Part shown: in pieces, positions 7,736-15,140 of the stretch | Numbering within the stretch: position 1 is the first letter of the stretch | How the letters are laid out: every line of letters begins with the position of its first letter | NCBI GenBank assembly: GCA_025934635.1 | Contig: JAICWX010000074.1 | Coordinates: 1 to 31,884 of the forward strand | Direction: 5' to 3' | DNA length: 31,884 bases | Source: Streptosporangiaceae bacterium | Lineage (GTDB): Bacteria > Actinomycetota > Actinomycetes > Streptosporangiales > Streptosporangiaceae | Notes under the pieces: model-generated | Databases searched by the model: none | What the model was told of the DNA's origin: nothing | The model's input: only the letters and a program-made list of their open reading frames with translations | Program-made: the position numbers and the translations under genes

Positions 7736-8101
7736 TCAGTAGCTGAAGGTGGTGGCGCCCTCGTCGCCGATCCACTCCCACAGCTGCACCGAGCCGGCCA
7801 GTTCGGCGGCGCCGATCAGGCTCCCCTTGTCGAGTTGCTTGGCGTTGAAGCAGACCGGGCAGACCATGTACCGGCCGCCCGCCTTCTCGTAGCGGGCCAG
7901 CAGCTCGGGCAGCGCCGGGCAGCCGTCGCACGCCACCGCCACCGCCACGCCGTCCAGTGCGAGCCGGACGGCTTCCTTGGCCTGGAACATGACGGTCGGC
8001 CGGCCGGATTCGGCAGCACCGACCGCGACGAGGAACGCCACGGTCACCTTCTCCGGGTCCTCCAGTCCAGTGGTGAGACTGATCACTGCCTTGCCAGCCA
8101 T
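7736..8101 (-). CDS. DsrE-family protein with two CxxC pairs
   Basis: This 121-residue cytoplasmic protein starts at ATG 8101, behind GAGGAGAGCGAGG. The open frame extends upstream, but that part is out of character. It has the DsrE/TusD-like alpha/beta pattern: VISLTTGLEDPEKVTVAFLV, then the strand PTVMFQAKEAVRLAL and VAVACDGC. Cys58 and Cys61 form one CxxC and Cys81 and Cys84 (MVCPVCFN) another. DsrE-family proteins pass sulfur as persulfide or act in thiol redox, and paired cysteines suggest redox or metal chemistry here. It is the first gene of a probable operon with the LAL regulator and diverges from the YchJ-type gene across about 175 bp. Confidence 0.85.
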   Translation of the reverse strand: MAGKAVISLTTGLEDPEKVTVAFLVAVGAAESGRPTVMFQAKEAVRLALDGVAVAVACDGCPALPELLARYEKAGGRYMVCPVCFNAKQLDKGSLIGAAELAGSVQLWEWIGDEGATTFSY

Positions 8102-8276
8102 GGCCGCCTCGCTCTCCTCAACTGCCGCCGGGCCGGTCCCGGCCCGGCGCACGCTCTGCCGATGAGCAGAAGGTAGGCCGGCCACAAGCTCGCGGGATAC
8201 CGAAGGATTACGGTATTTGCGCCGCCGATTCCGGCTGCCCGGCGTGATCCAGGTGTCCGTGCGAGAGAATGCCGCC

Positions 8277-8654
8277 ATGGACGGACGCGCGTGTCCCTGC
8301 GGCCTCGGAGACGACTACGAGTCGTGCTGCGGGCGGCTCCACGCAGGCGAGCCGGCCCCGACGGCTGAGTCGCTGATGCGCTCCCGCTACAGCGCCTTCG
8401 CCGTCGGGGACGCCGGGTACCTCCTGCGCACCTGGCACCCGTCAGGCCGTCCGCCGGCCCTCAGCCTCGACCCGGCCCTGCGGTGGACCCGCCTCGCCGT
8501 CCTGGAAACCCGCGACGGCGGGCTCTTCGACGCCACCGGCACGGTGCAGTTCCGCGCTATCTACGTCCAGCGGGGGCAGCGCGGCGTCCTCGCGGAGACG
8601 AGCAGGTTCGTCCGGCAAGACGGGCACTGGACCTACCTCGGCCCCACCGACTGA
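8277..8654 (+). CDS. YchJ-family (UPF0225) SEC-C motif protein
   Basis: This 125-residue protein starts at ATG 8277. It opens with the SEC-C zinc motif RACPCGLGDDYESCCGRLH, in which CxC and CC ligate zinc. The conserved ESLMRSRYSAFAVGD segment follows, then a NTF2-like YchJ domain with LRWTRLAVLET and AIYVQRGQRGVLAETSRFVR, ending HWTYLGP. YchJ proteins are widespread cytoplasmic proteins whose function is not established. SEC-C motifs elsewhere bind SecB or ribosome-linked partners. The length matches the family. It is transcribed away from the dsrE-like gene. Confidence 0.9.
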   Translation: MDGRACPCGLGDDYESCCGRLHAGEPAPTAESLMRSRYSAFAVGDAGYLLRTWHPSGRPPALSLDPALRWTRLAVLETRDGGLFDATGTVQFRAIYVQRGQRGVLAETSRFVRQDGHWTYLGPTD

Positions 8655-8705
8655 CCGGCTCCCGTATGTACCAGGCCGGGAGCCAGCGACCCGCCAGTGC
8701 TAAAG

Positions 8706-8726
8706 TTGGTTAGCGCAACTAACCAA
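8706..8726. promoter_or_regulatory. Perfect operator-like inverted repeat before the MFS gene
   Basis: TTGGTTAG (8706-8713) and CTAACCAA (8719-8726) are exact reverse complements around CGCAA. The repeat ends 7 nt before the ATG at 8734. A bound repressor would block the start region. Its size and symmetry fit a MarR- or TetR-type site. No regulator gene of that kind is next to it. Confidence 0.6.
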
Positions 8727-8733
8727 TCGAGCG

Positions 8734-10158
8734 ATGGGGAACCAGGTGCGCCTACCGCGGCCCGTGCAGCTGCTCTCGCCCCGAAGGCCCGCTTCCCTCC
8801 GGCCCGGCCAGATAGTCTCCTCGCTGCATCATCGGAACTACCGGCTGTTCTTCTTCGGCCAGCTGGTCTCGGTGGCCGGGACCTGGATGCAGACGGTCGC
8901 GCAGTCGTTCCTGGTGCTCGGCCTCACCCACAGCGGCACCCAGCTCGGCCTCACCACCGCGGTCAGGTTCCTGCCGATGTTCGGTTTCGGCCCGCTGGGC
9001 GGCGTGTTCGCCGACCGGCTGGACAAGCGGCGGGTGCTGTACGTGACCCAGACGCTGGCCGGCCTGCTCGCCGGGGTCTTCGCCGTCACCGTCGGCACCC
9101 ACGTCATCCGGCTCTGGCTGGTTTACCTGCTGGCGCTCGCGCTGGGCTTCGTCAACGTCTTCGACAACCCGGCCCGGCAGAGCTTCATCTCCGAGATGGT
9201 CTCGCCCCGCGACCTGCCGAACGCGGTCACGCTGAACTCGGTCGCCATGAACATGGCCCGGGTCTTCGGTGCCGCCCTCGGCGGGGTCATCGCCGCGGCC
9301 ATCGGCCTCGCCCTGTGCTTTACCTGCAACGCCGCCTCGTTCGGGGCCGTGCTGGTGTCACTGGCCGCCATACGCAAGTCCGAGCTTTTTACCGCCAAAC
9401 GGGTGCCGAAAACCAAGCGCCAGGTCCGGCAGGGGCTGGCCTACGTGCGCCGGACGCCCGAGCTGCTGATTCCGCTGGTCATGATCGCGGTGGTCGGCAC
9501 GCTGGCATGGGAGTTCCAGGTCACGCTGCCGCTGATGGCCAGCGAGGCCTTCCACCGCGGCGCGGCCGCCTACGGGATGATGGCCTCGGTCATGGGAGCC
9601 GGCGCCGTCGTCGGCGGCCTGATCTCGGCCGCGCGCCCGCGACCCCGCGCCCGGGCCCTGTGCGTGGCCGCCATCGGCTGGGGCATCGCCATCCTGGCGG
9701 CCGCGGCCGCGCCGAGCCTGGGCCTCGAACTGGCCGCCCTGGTCTTCGTCGGCTACGGCAGCATTACCTTCAACTCGCTGGCCAAGACCACCCTGCAGCT
9801 CGCGGCCGAGCCGCAGCTGCGCGGCCGGGTGATGGCGCTGTGGGCGCTGGCCTGGCTGGGCTCGACGCCGATCGGCGGCCCCGTCGTCGGCTGGGTCGGC
9901 CAGGCCATCGGCCCCCGCTGGGCCCTGGTCATCGGCGGCCTGCCCACGATGGTCTGCGGGATCCTGGCCCTGCCCGCCCTGACCCGGATCGACCGCCGCG
10001 CCTCGGCCAGTGCCGGGCCGGCGCGGTCGTCGGGAGGAACGTGGCCGTCAGGGGGAATCAGGCCGCGAACGGATGGCCCGCCCGAGGGCCCCGCACCGCC
10101 AGGACCTGGGCCTGAGCCGGTGCCTGGTGTCAGCTCGGCTAGCGCGCGCCGCTCCTGA
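8734..10158 (+). CDS. MFS transporter (EntS-like exporter)
   Basis: A 474-residue major facilitator with about 12 membrane helices. It opens with RNYRLFFFGQLVSVAGTWMQTVAQSFLVL, split here by family convention into the first two helices. It has the motif-A-like GGVFADRLDKRRVLY loop and the DNPARQSFISEMV segment seen in the MFS_3/EntS group of exporters. The ATG at 8734 or a GTG at 8746 (after GGGGA) could be the start. The transport core ends near residue 425 (PALTRIDRRA). The last 50 or so residues are a Gly/Pro/Ser-rich tail that is unlikely to fold. That tail and the last helices are overlapped by the antisense DUF1707 gene. The perfect inverted repeat upstream suggests control by a small-molecule repressor. 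Confidence 0.88.
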   Translation: MGNQVRLPRPVQLLSPRRPASLRPGQIVSSLHHRNYRLFFFGQLVSVAGTWMQTVAQSFLVLGLTHSGTQLGLTTAVRFLPMFGFGPLGGVFADRLDKRRVLYVTQTLAGLLAGVFAVTVGTHVIRLWLVYLLALALGFVNVFDNPARQSFISEMVSPRDLPNAVTLNSVAMNMARVFGAALGGVIAAAIGLALCFTCNAASFGAVLVSLAAIRKSELFTAKRVPKTKRQVRQGLAYVRRTPELLIPLVMIAVVGTLAWEFQVTLPLMASEAFHRGAAAYGMMASVMGAGAVVGGLISAARPRPRARALCVAAIGWGIAILAAAAAPSLGLELAALVFVGYGSITFNSLAKTTLQLAAEPQLRGRVMALWALAWLGSTPIGGPVVGWVGQAIGPRWALVIGGLPTMVCGILALPALTRIDRRASASAGPARSSGGTWPSGGIRPRTDGPPEGPAPPGPGPEPVPGVSSASARRS

Positions 10159-10568
10159 ACGGCGTCGATGATCCCGTAGCCCAGGAAGCCTCCGGCCGCG
10201 AGGGCCGCGAAGGTGGCCGCGACAATCAGCAGGAAGTTGCCGGTCAGGAAGGCGCCCTCCATCAGGGCGGCCGCGGCGAGCAGGCAGATTCCCGCCCGTT
10301 TGACCCCCCGGGCCAGCGTGCGCCCCGGCGTGCCCGCGACCGCCGGAGCCGCCGGGGACGGGGCGGGATCAGGAATGTCAGCGGTAAGCGCAGCGAGCTC
10401 CCCGTAAGTCCGCGACGCCACCGCCCGTCCCGCTCGCTCCTCGAGTTCGTCTTTATCCAGGCGACCCTGCACGAACGCGGCCTTGAGCTCGGCGATCACC
10501 TGTTCGCGGTCGTCGTGCCCGGCCCGCATCCGGCCGCGGCCCGCTCCTTCGTCCGGTCCTGTGCTCAC
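9753..10568 (-). CDS. DUF1707 membrane protein with over-long C-terminus
   Basis: The GTG at 10568 was chosen because GGGAGG lies seven bases upstream. It gives 271 residues. A DUF1707 domain occupies about residues 15-68 (MRAGHDDREQVIAELKAAFV, GRLDKDELEERAGRA, TYGELAALTADIP). Two hydrophobic helices follow (GICLLAAAALMEGAFLTGNF and LLIVAATFAALAAGGFLGYG). DUF1707 proteins are common actinobacterial envelope-linked proteins of unknown function, usually 150-200 residues. From about residue 140 onward this frame is Gly/Pro-rich and then runs antisense through the MFS gene for about 400 nt before it meets a stop. The biologically meaningful protein probably ends earlier and the natural stop has been lost. 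Confidence 0.72.
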   Translation of the reverse strand: MSTGPDEGAGRGRMRAGHDDREQVIAELKAAFVQGRLDKDELEERAGRAVASRTYGELAALTADIPDPAPSPAAPAVAGTPGRTLARGVKRAGICLLAAAALMEGAFLTGNFLLIVAATFAALAAGGFLGYGIIDAVQERRALAELTPGTGSGPGPGGAGPSGGPSVRGLIPPDGHVPPDDRAGPALAEARRSIRVRAGRARIPQTIVGRPPMTRAQRGPMAWPTQPTTGPPIGVEPSQASAHSAITRPRSCGSAASCRVVLASELKVMLP

Positions 10569-10623
10569 CGGAACCTCCCTGCCCCGCACTATGCAGGCAA
10601 AAAGCGTAACCCGGACACCGGCC

Positions 10624-11064
10624 TTAAGCCATCGGCCCCGCATCGAGAGGCAGGGTTGCGATCAGCTCGCTCAGCCCGGCCGGGTACAGGGGCGGGCTCA
10701 GCGCGTCCGCGGGCCGCCACAGCACCCGCCGCTCCGGGTTGTCCAGGATGAGCTGTTCCTCGACCTCGTAGGCGTCCGCCGAGGCGAAGGCGGCGCTGAA
10801 GATGAACACGACCTCATGCTGGGTCCCGCCCTGCCAGCCGAAGATGTTCTCCAGCACCCCGAGCAGCCGCACGTCAGTCAGTTCCTGGGCGAGTTCCTCG
10901 CGGAACTCCCGATGCACGGTCTCGAGCGCGTACTCCCCGAACTCCACGTGCCCGCCGAGCGGCCGCTGGAACAGGGGGTCGTCCGACTCCGAGACCAGCA
11001 GCGCCCCGTCCCGCGGCCGCCTGATGACGGTCATGGCCTTGATGATCTGCCGCTTCGAGTCCAC
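10624..11064 (-). CDS. NUDIX hydrolase
   Basis: This 146-residue protein has a NUDIX box at about residues 37-60 (GGHVEFGEYALETVHREFRE then ELAQEL), which carries the Glu residues that bind magnesium for pyrophosphate hydrolysis of nucleoside-diphosphate-linked substrates. The Arg and Glu residues of the REFREE core are present. The start is a GTG at 11064 without a strong ribosome site; an ATG at 11034 is an alternative. It precedes the DUF1707 gene by 55 nt in the same direction and may be co-transcribed with it. The substrate cannot be predicted. Confidence 0.87.
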   Translation of the reverse strand: MDSKRQIIKAMTVIRRPRDGALLVSESDDPLFQRPLGGHVEFGEYALETVHREFREELAQELTDVRLLGVLENIFGWQGGTQHEVVFIFSAAFASADAYEVEEQLILDNPERRVLWRPADALSPPLYPAGLSELIATLPLDAGPMA

Positions 11065-11170
11065 CGCCCTGTCGTATCACAATGCCGCGCTGGCCCGGCC
11101 GAATGCAACTGGTGCGCAACCGCCCGGCCAACCGGATCGCTACTCTCGTGCAGCACACTGAGCCCATAGC

Positions 11171-11204
11171 GACTGAAGCATAAAGACCTTACGACGCTTC
11201 AGTC
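11171..11204. promoter_or_regulatory. 9-bp perfect stem-loop in divergent region
   Basis: GACTGAAGC (11171-11179) and GCTTCAGTC (11196-11204) are exact reverse complements around a 16-nt loop. The element lies in the region between the minus-strand NUDIX gene and the plus-strand secreted-protein gene, just before the promoter-like sequence at 11214-11241. It may be an operator for either gene. Confidence 0.5.
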
Positions 11205-11213
11205 CCCGGTTTG

Positions 11214-11241
11214 TTGCCGTGTTCCAGCGGTCGGCTATATA
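11214..11241 (+). promoter_or_regulatory. Promoter-like sequence for the secreted protein
   Basis: TTGCCG (11214-11219) is followed after 16 nt by TATATA (11236-11241). TATAAG at 11238 is an alternative -10 with an 18-nt spacer. This is one of the few AT-rich -10-like sites nearby and lies about 155 nt upstream of the chosen start at 11395, leaving a long leader. Confidence 0.4.
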
Positions 11242-11394
11242 AGCGAGCTTCGGGCTATAGGCAGTCCGGTGCGAATTTTACTGCCGCCACTTATCGGAAT
11301 GGCGTTGCTCTGGGCTCTTAATGTTTTCCCTGGGGTCGCGATCGCCCAAACTATGCCCGCGGCGCAGGCCGCCGACTCCGGAGGCAATGCAATC

Positions 11395-12114
11395 ATGCGC
11401 AGGACCATAACCAGAATCGCGGCCGGCACGGGTATAGCGCTCGCTGGCATCCTAATCCCGGCCCTCGGCGCCAGCGCCAGTACGCAGAACGTGCCCGTCC
11501 AGCACTACTCCTGGGCTACCGGCTTCGATAGCGGCACTTCCGCCCCGACCTGGATCACCGAGAACTTCCTCATCAAGAGCCAGAGCCTGAAAGACCGCAC
11601 CGGCTCGGCCGAGAACAACCACTCGCTGACCGAGACCTACGTCCGGGACGCGGCCGGCAACGCCTTCGAGTTCGGCGTCACCGCCGACACGTTCGACCCG
11701 ACGCTGCAGCCGACGCTCTTCACAACCGCTTGGACGGCTGGCGCATTCGATGGCTACCAGGCAGGCTTCGTGTCGACCAGCTCCGTCAAGCCCGGCCTGT
11801 TCCAGCCGCCGGTCGGCAGCAGTCCTCAATTCGGATATTCGATCAGCAAGGGAACCGTCTCTTTCACCTACGGCGGGAACGCTATCGGCTACATTCCGGC
11901 GTCGCACTGGCCCGGCGGATTCGGTACCGGTGGCTCGTCGCAGACCTACGGCGAGGTGTGGAACAACACGCCCGGCGGGACTGTCTACCCGTCGATGAAC
12001 GGCCGCGTCAGCAACTACAAGACGAGTAACGGCAGCCACCTTACTAGGTACGGCATCAGCTCCCCGTACCGGCTGACGGGCGCTGGCGGAACCGGTTTTA
12101 CCTTCGGCAGCTAA
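11395..12114 (+). CDS. Secreted protein, possibly neprosin-like
   Basis: ATG 11395 gives 239 residues with a clear Sec signal (MRRTITRIAAGTGIALAGIL, cleavage after GASA or nearby). GGAGG at 11380-11384 supports this start. The mature part is rich in Gly, Ser, Thr and aromatic residues. The stretch GNAIGYIPASHWPG followed by YGEVWNN and MNGR resembles the IGYWP...GGEV...MG pattern at the end of neprosin-type glutamic peptidases, whose catalysis uses Glu. I see no overall match strong enough to claim activity. The frame is open back to GTG 11269, and that extension also begins with a signal-like MRILLPPLIGMALLWALNVF. The protein is probably extracellular. Confidence 0.65.
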   Translation: MRRTITRIAAGTGIALAGILIPALGASASTQNVPVQHYSWATGFDSGTSAPTWITENFLIKSQSLKDRTGSAENNHSLTETYVRDAAGNAFEFGVTADTFDPTLQPTLFTTAWTAGAFDGYQAGFVSTSSVKPGLFQPPVGSSPQFGYSISKGTVSFTYGGNAIGYIPASHWPGGFGTGGSSQTYGEVWNNTPGGTVYPSMNGRVSNYKTSNGSHLTRYGISSPYRLTGAGGTGFTFGS

Positions 12115-12531
12115 ACCAGACGGAGCGTGGCCCTGGCCGGGAACGGCTGGGGCCCGCTTTACGTTCGCAGCCGGCTGGTACTACAGCAGTACGCCAGCCT
12201 CCAATCGCTAGCAGCCGCTACGGCCGATCCGGCGACCAGCCCCCGGCATGCTCAGCAACCGGCCAGCCGTTCCGCGACGGCAGGCCGCTCGACAGCGCGT
12301 TTAGGTACTTCCGGCCTGCAGCCACGTCTGCGTCCGCGCGAAGCATGACCGCAGCAGCCCCATCGGCAGGCCTCTCCCGCAGCGCCCGGCCGACCCCTGA
12401 TGCTGGCAGCAGCAGCCGCCCCAGATTCAATTGTCAGCACAACAACATGATTCCGAAGCGCTGCACTCACGCCGCAAGAATCCCGCCGCGCGTGTCCCGG
12501 CAGCTCAAGGCCCAATCTGTACGCTGTCGTA
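12115..12531. other. Gene-free stretch between convergent genes
   Basis: About 415 nt between the stop of the secreted-protein gene and the stop of the L,D-transpeptidase gene. Short frames exist on both strands but have neither ribosome sites nor recognisable sequence. I see no strong hairpin terminator, RNA gene or repeat here. Confidence 0.5.
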
Positions 12532-13536
12532 CTAGCCAGTAATCAGCACGGCGCTGCCCAGGGGAACGCGGGATAGTGCCCGCAGTGCGGCGGCGGGGAC
12601 CCGGACGCAGCCGTGGCTGACCGAGTGGCCGAACACAGCCGAGTCCGGCCAGCCGTGCATGCCGACGGTGCCCGGGCCGCCGCCGAAGGTGGACAGGGTG
12701 TTGGAGTGCACCCCGAGCGGAAGGATCAGCGGGGTATAGGTCGGCTTCGCTGGCACCAGCGAGGCCAGCACGAACGTTCGCCCCGTGGGAGTGGGCGTGC
12801 CGGCGGCACCCTCGGCTACGGTCCATGTTCCCAGGCTGTGGCCGGCGTCAAGGATAGTCAGCTGGTGGCGGCTGAGGTTGATGTTCACCTGGTAGGGGGT
12901 GTAGGCGGTCTGCAGTCCGCCGCCGCCGAGGTAGATCCAGCCGGTGGACCGGTTCGGCCGCGTGGGCAGCAGGACCCGGTCCCAGCCTGGCCGGGACTGT
13001 ATGACGGGTACCCAGGTCGGGCTGCCGAGCTCGGTAGCAGGCAGCGCTCCCACGGCCGGCCCGCCCGGGCGGGCGTAGATTACCCGGGTCGTCGCGGGAT
13101 GTATCACGATTCCCGTCTCTGGCTTGAACGGAGCTGGGTCCGTTGGTGCCGTAGGCGTTGTCCCGTACGTGGTGGCCATCGTCAATCGCGCTGTCCGCGT
13201 GGCGGCGGAGCGCACGGCCGGCCGCGACCTGGGCTGGGCGGAGACCTGGGGCGAACTGGCGGCACGCGCCGCCCCGGTAGCGTTCGCCACCTCAATAGCG
13301 TTAGCCGCCCCCGTGCCATGCGAGCGCCCGGTGCCGGCCGGCCGGACGGTGGTATGCGGTGCCCCGGTGGCGGCCGGCCGGACAGCGTCATGCGGCGGTC
13401 CATTGGCATGCGGCGCACCGGCCGTCCCGCAGCCCGTTATCAGGACAGCGACGGTCAGCGCGATAACCGGCACGGCTGCGGCTACCTTTACCCCGGCGCG
13501 GCGGCGGAGCGAGTCAAATCGGGAGTGATCATGCAT
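12532..13536 (-). CDS. L,D-transpeptidase lipoprotein (YkuD domain)
   Basis: ATG 13536 follows GGAGG by about eight bases and gives 334 residues. The N-terminus is a lipoprotein signal: basic SLRRRAGVKV, a hydrophobic core and the lipobox LITGC with Cys36. Residues about 40-130 are a Pro/Ala/Thr/Arg-rich stalk suited to spanning the wall. An SH3-like region (about 140-205, GWDRVLLPTRPNRSTGWIYL) precedes the catalytic YkuD domain. That domain shows HGWPDS with His294 and SHGCVRVP with His308 and catalytic Cys310. The enzyme should form 3-3 cross-links in peptidoglycan or attach proteins to it on the outer face of the membrane. No other wall gene shares its transcript. Confidence 0.92.
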   Translation of the reverse strand: MHDHSRFDSLRRRAGVKVAAAVPVIALTVAVLITGCGTAGAPHANGPPHDAVRPAATGAPHTTVRPAGTGRSHGTGAANAIEVANATGAARAASSPQVSAQPRSRPAVRSAATRTARLTMATTYGTTPTAPTDPAPFKPETGIVIHPATTRVIYARPGGPAVGALPATELGSPTWVPVIQSRPGWDRVLLPTRPNRSTGWIYLGGGGLQTAYTPYQVNINLSRHQLTILDAGHSLGTWTVAEGAAGTPTPTGRTFVLASLVPAKPTYTPLILPLGVHSNTLSTFGGGPGTVGMHGWPDSAVFGHSVSHGCVRVPAAALRALSRVPLGSAVLITG

Positions 13537-13974
13537 TGGAAAGACCTCCGGAATAGAAGAAATCAAAGACCCGGTGTACCGTATTCGGCGGCTCTTTCTC
13601 AGCGAGAGCGCTGGCCGTTACCCCGCAGGAAAAGTGTGTGGCCCGGTCTTGGCATCACGACCCTGAGCCTGTGATTTTGTCCCGACTGTAACACGAAAAA
13701 GTCCGGCCGGAAGGATGTGTTTTTCCGGTAATTTCCTGATTAGGGACGTTATAGAAGATCTTAATACCCGAGAAATAATTCAGTTGGCAGTAAAGTTTTC
13801 AGCACGGCGAAATGCGTGTAGCTTGATAGCTATCTGGCAAGCCCCTAGACCCCGGGCAACTACTGATGAACCGGTGAGGGCGCCTGATTCTCTGAACGAT
13901 TCAAGCTGGGCGCCAGTGCGCCATGGCTCTTGTTATTCCATTCTCCCGGCCAAAGCCATCGGAAGGATACGCGC
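13537..13974. other. Divergent regulatory region with an AT-rich centre
   Basis: About 440 nt separate the divergent L,D-transpeptidase and ice-binding-protein genes. The middle (about 13675-13830) is much more AT-rich than the rest of the window and probably holds the promoters for both. I see no certain -35/-10 pair. The leaders carry no recognisable riboswitch. GGAAGGA at 13961-13967 is the ribosome site of the plus-strand gene. Confidence 0.5.
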
Positions 13975-15132
13975 ATGAAAAATTTCGGCAGCAGCCGCGC
14001 CTCACCCCGGCGCGCCCGTTACTTCTGGCTGGCGGCCTGCCCCGTAGTGGCCGGCGCCGTAGCCGTAGCCACGCTTACCCTCGGCCAGTCCGCGGTCGCC
14101 GCGACCGCGCCGGTCGGTCTCGGGACGGCGGGCAGTTTCGGGGTCCTGGCCGGGACCACGGTCACCAATACCGGCCTGACCGTCATCAACGGGGATCTCG
14201 GCCTCTGGCCGGGTACCTCCGTGACCGGATTCCCTCCCGGCATCGTGAACGGTACCCAGCACGTAACCGACGCGGTCGCGCAAGGCGCCCAGTCTGACTT
14301 GACCACCGCGTACAACCAGGCGTCCATAGCACCGGCGGGGGGGCCTAACATCCCAAGCACCATCGGCTCCGCCGGGATCAGGACGGCGCCACTCGTTTCC
14401 GGTGTCTACGAGGCCAGGTCGTCGCTGGAGATCAAGGGCGCGCTGACCCTGAACGGGCAGAATAACCCGGACTCGGTCTGGATCTTCCAGGCCCCTGCTT
14501 CCACGCTACTCGCTGACGTGGGCAGCTCCGTCGTCCTCGAAAATGGTGCCCAGGCCTGCAACGTCTTCTGGCAAGTAGGCAGCTCCGCAACCATCCAGAC
14601 ATCTTCCGTCTTCGTGGGCACCATCCTGGCCCTGACCTCGATCACGGTACAGAACGGCGCCACCATCACGGGCCGCGCCCTGGCCCGTAACGGGGCCGTC
14701 ACGCTCGACGACGATACGATCAACGTGCCCAGCTGCGCCGGCCCGTCGCCGTCTCCGACCGCGACCAGCCCGACCCCGTCTCCGACCGGGACCAGGCCGA
14801 CCCCGTCCCCGACCGGGACCAGGCCGACCCCGTCCCCGACCGGGACCAGGCCGACCCCGTCCCCGACCGGGACCAGGCCGACCCCGTCTCCGACCGGGAC
14901 CAGGCCGACCCCGTCTCCGACCGGGACCAGGCCGACCCCGTCCCCGACCGGGACCAGGCCGACCCCGTCCCCGACCGGCACGAGGCCGGTGCCGTCGCCG
15001 ACCGGCACCAGCCCCTCGACCCACCCAGCGCCGAAGCCGACCGCCACCAGCCCGAAGCCCAAGCCCAAGCCCAAGCCGAGGCCAGCGCCGGTTCCTAAAC
15101 CCGTCCGTACCACCTTCCCAGTGACCGGCTAG
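13975..15132 (+). CDS. Secreted ice-binding-like protein (DUF3494) with repeat stalk
   Basis: ATG 13975 has GGAAGGA eight bases upstream and gives 385 residues. A signal peptide (basic SSRASPRRAR, then a hydrophobic run ending QSAVAA) is followed by a DUF3494 ice-binding domain at about residues 46-260. Diagnostic parts are LGTAGSFGVLAGTTVTNTG, the GDLGLWPGTSVTGFPPG turn, YEARSSLEIKGALTLNG, SVWIFQAPASTLL, and NVFWQVGSSATIQTSS, which form the beta-solenoid of this family. Eight exact PTPSPTGTR units and one variant form a stalk, then a Lys/Pro run, ending FPVTG. Some DUF3494 proteins bind ice; others serve as adhesins. The end recalls an LPXTG motif but lacks the membrane helix and basic tail, so sortase attachment is unlikely. 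Tandem hairpins follow the stop. Confidence 0.88.
   Translation: MKNFGSSRASPRRARYFWLAACPVVAGAVAVATLTLGQSAVAATAPVGLGTAGSFGVLAGTTVTNTGLTVINGDLGLWPGTSVTGFPPGIVNGTQHVTDAVAQGAQSDLTTAYNQASIAPAGGPNIPSTIGSAGIRTAPLVSGVYEARSSLEIKGALTLNGQNNPDSVWIFQAPASTLLADVGSSVVLENGAQACNVFWQVGSSATIQTSSVFVGTILALTSITVQNGATITGRALARNGAVTLDDDTINVPSCAGPSPSPTATSPTPSPTGTRPTPSPTGTRPTPSPTGTRPTPSPTGTRPTPSPTGTRPTPSPTGTRPTPSPTGTRPTPSPTGTRPVPSPTGTSPSTHPAPKPTATSPKPKPKPKPRPAPVPKPVRTTFPVTG
14770..15012 (+). repeat. Nine 27-bp tandem repeats coding PTPSPTGTR
   Basis: Nine consecutive 27-bp units code for PTPSPTGTR eight times and PVPSPTGTS once. Most units are identical except for a TCC/TCT change, and the last two have drifted. High DNA identity suggests recent expansion or continuing copy-number change. 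The peptide is extended and Thr/Ser-rich, as in wall-spanning or O-mannosylated stalks. Confidence 0.9.
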
Positions 15133-15140
15133 GAAGGATC

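Noticed and set aside
7698..7931. N-terminal extension of the LAL regulator
   Set aside because: The 78 extra residues are basic low-complexity sequence antiparallel in style to a shadow of the dsrE gene, and ATG 7697 gives the standard family start.
12127..12530. Short plus and minus frames in the gap after the secreted-protein gene
   Set aside because: No ribosome sites, no recognisable sequence, and mutually overlapping frames typical of GC-rich non-coding DNA.
13537..13720. c-di-AMP (ydaO-type) riboswitch in the leader of the L,D-transpeptidase gene
   Set aside because: Such riboswitches often precede wall genes in actinobacteria, but the conserved cores I would expect are not present on the minus strand.
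14770..15012. CRISPR-like array
   Set aside because: The repeats are directly tandem without spacers and encode a regular PTPSPTGTR peptide in a good gene. The 18-bp repeats at 31093-31182 fail for the same reason.
14406..15113. Minus-strand frame made of VPVGDGVGL repeats
   Set aside because: It is the reverse reading of the 27-bp repeats in the ice-binding gene; no start signal or domain.
15115..15135. LPXTG sortase signal at the end of the ice-binding protein
   Set aside because: The chain ends FPVTG directly at the stop, with no hydrophobic helix or basic tail, and reading through the stop does not reveal one.
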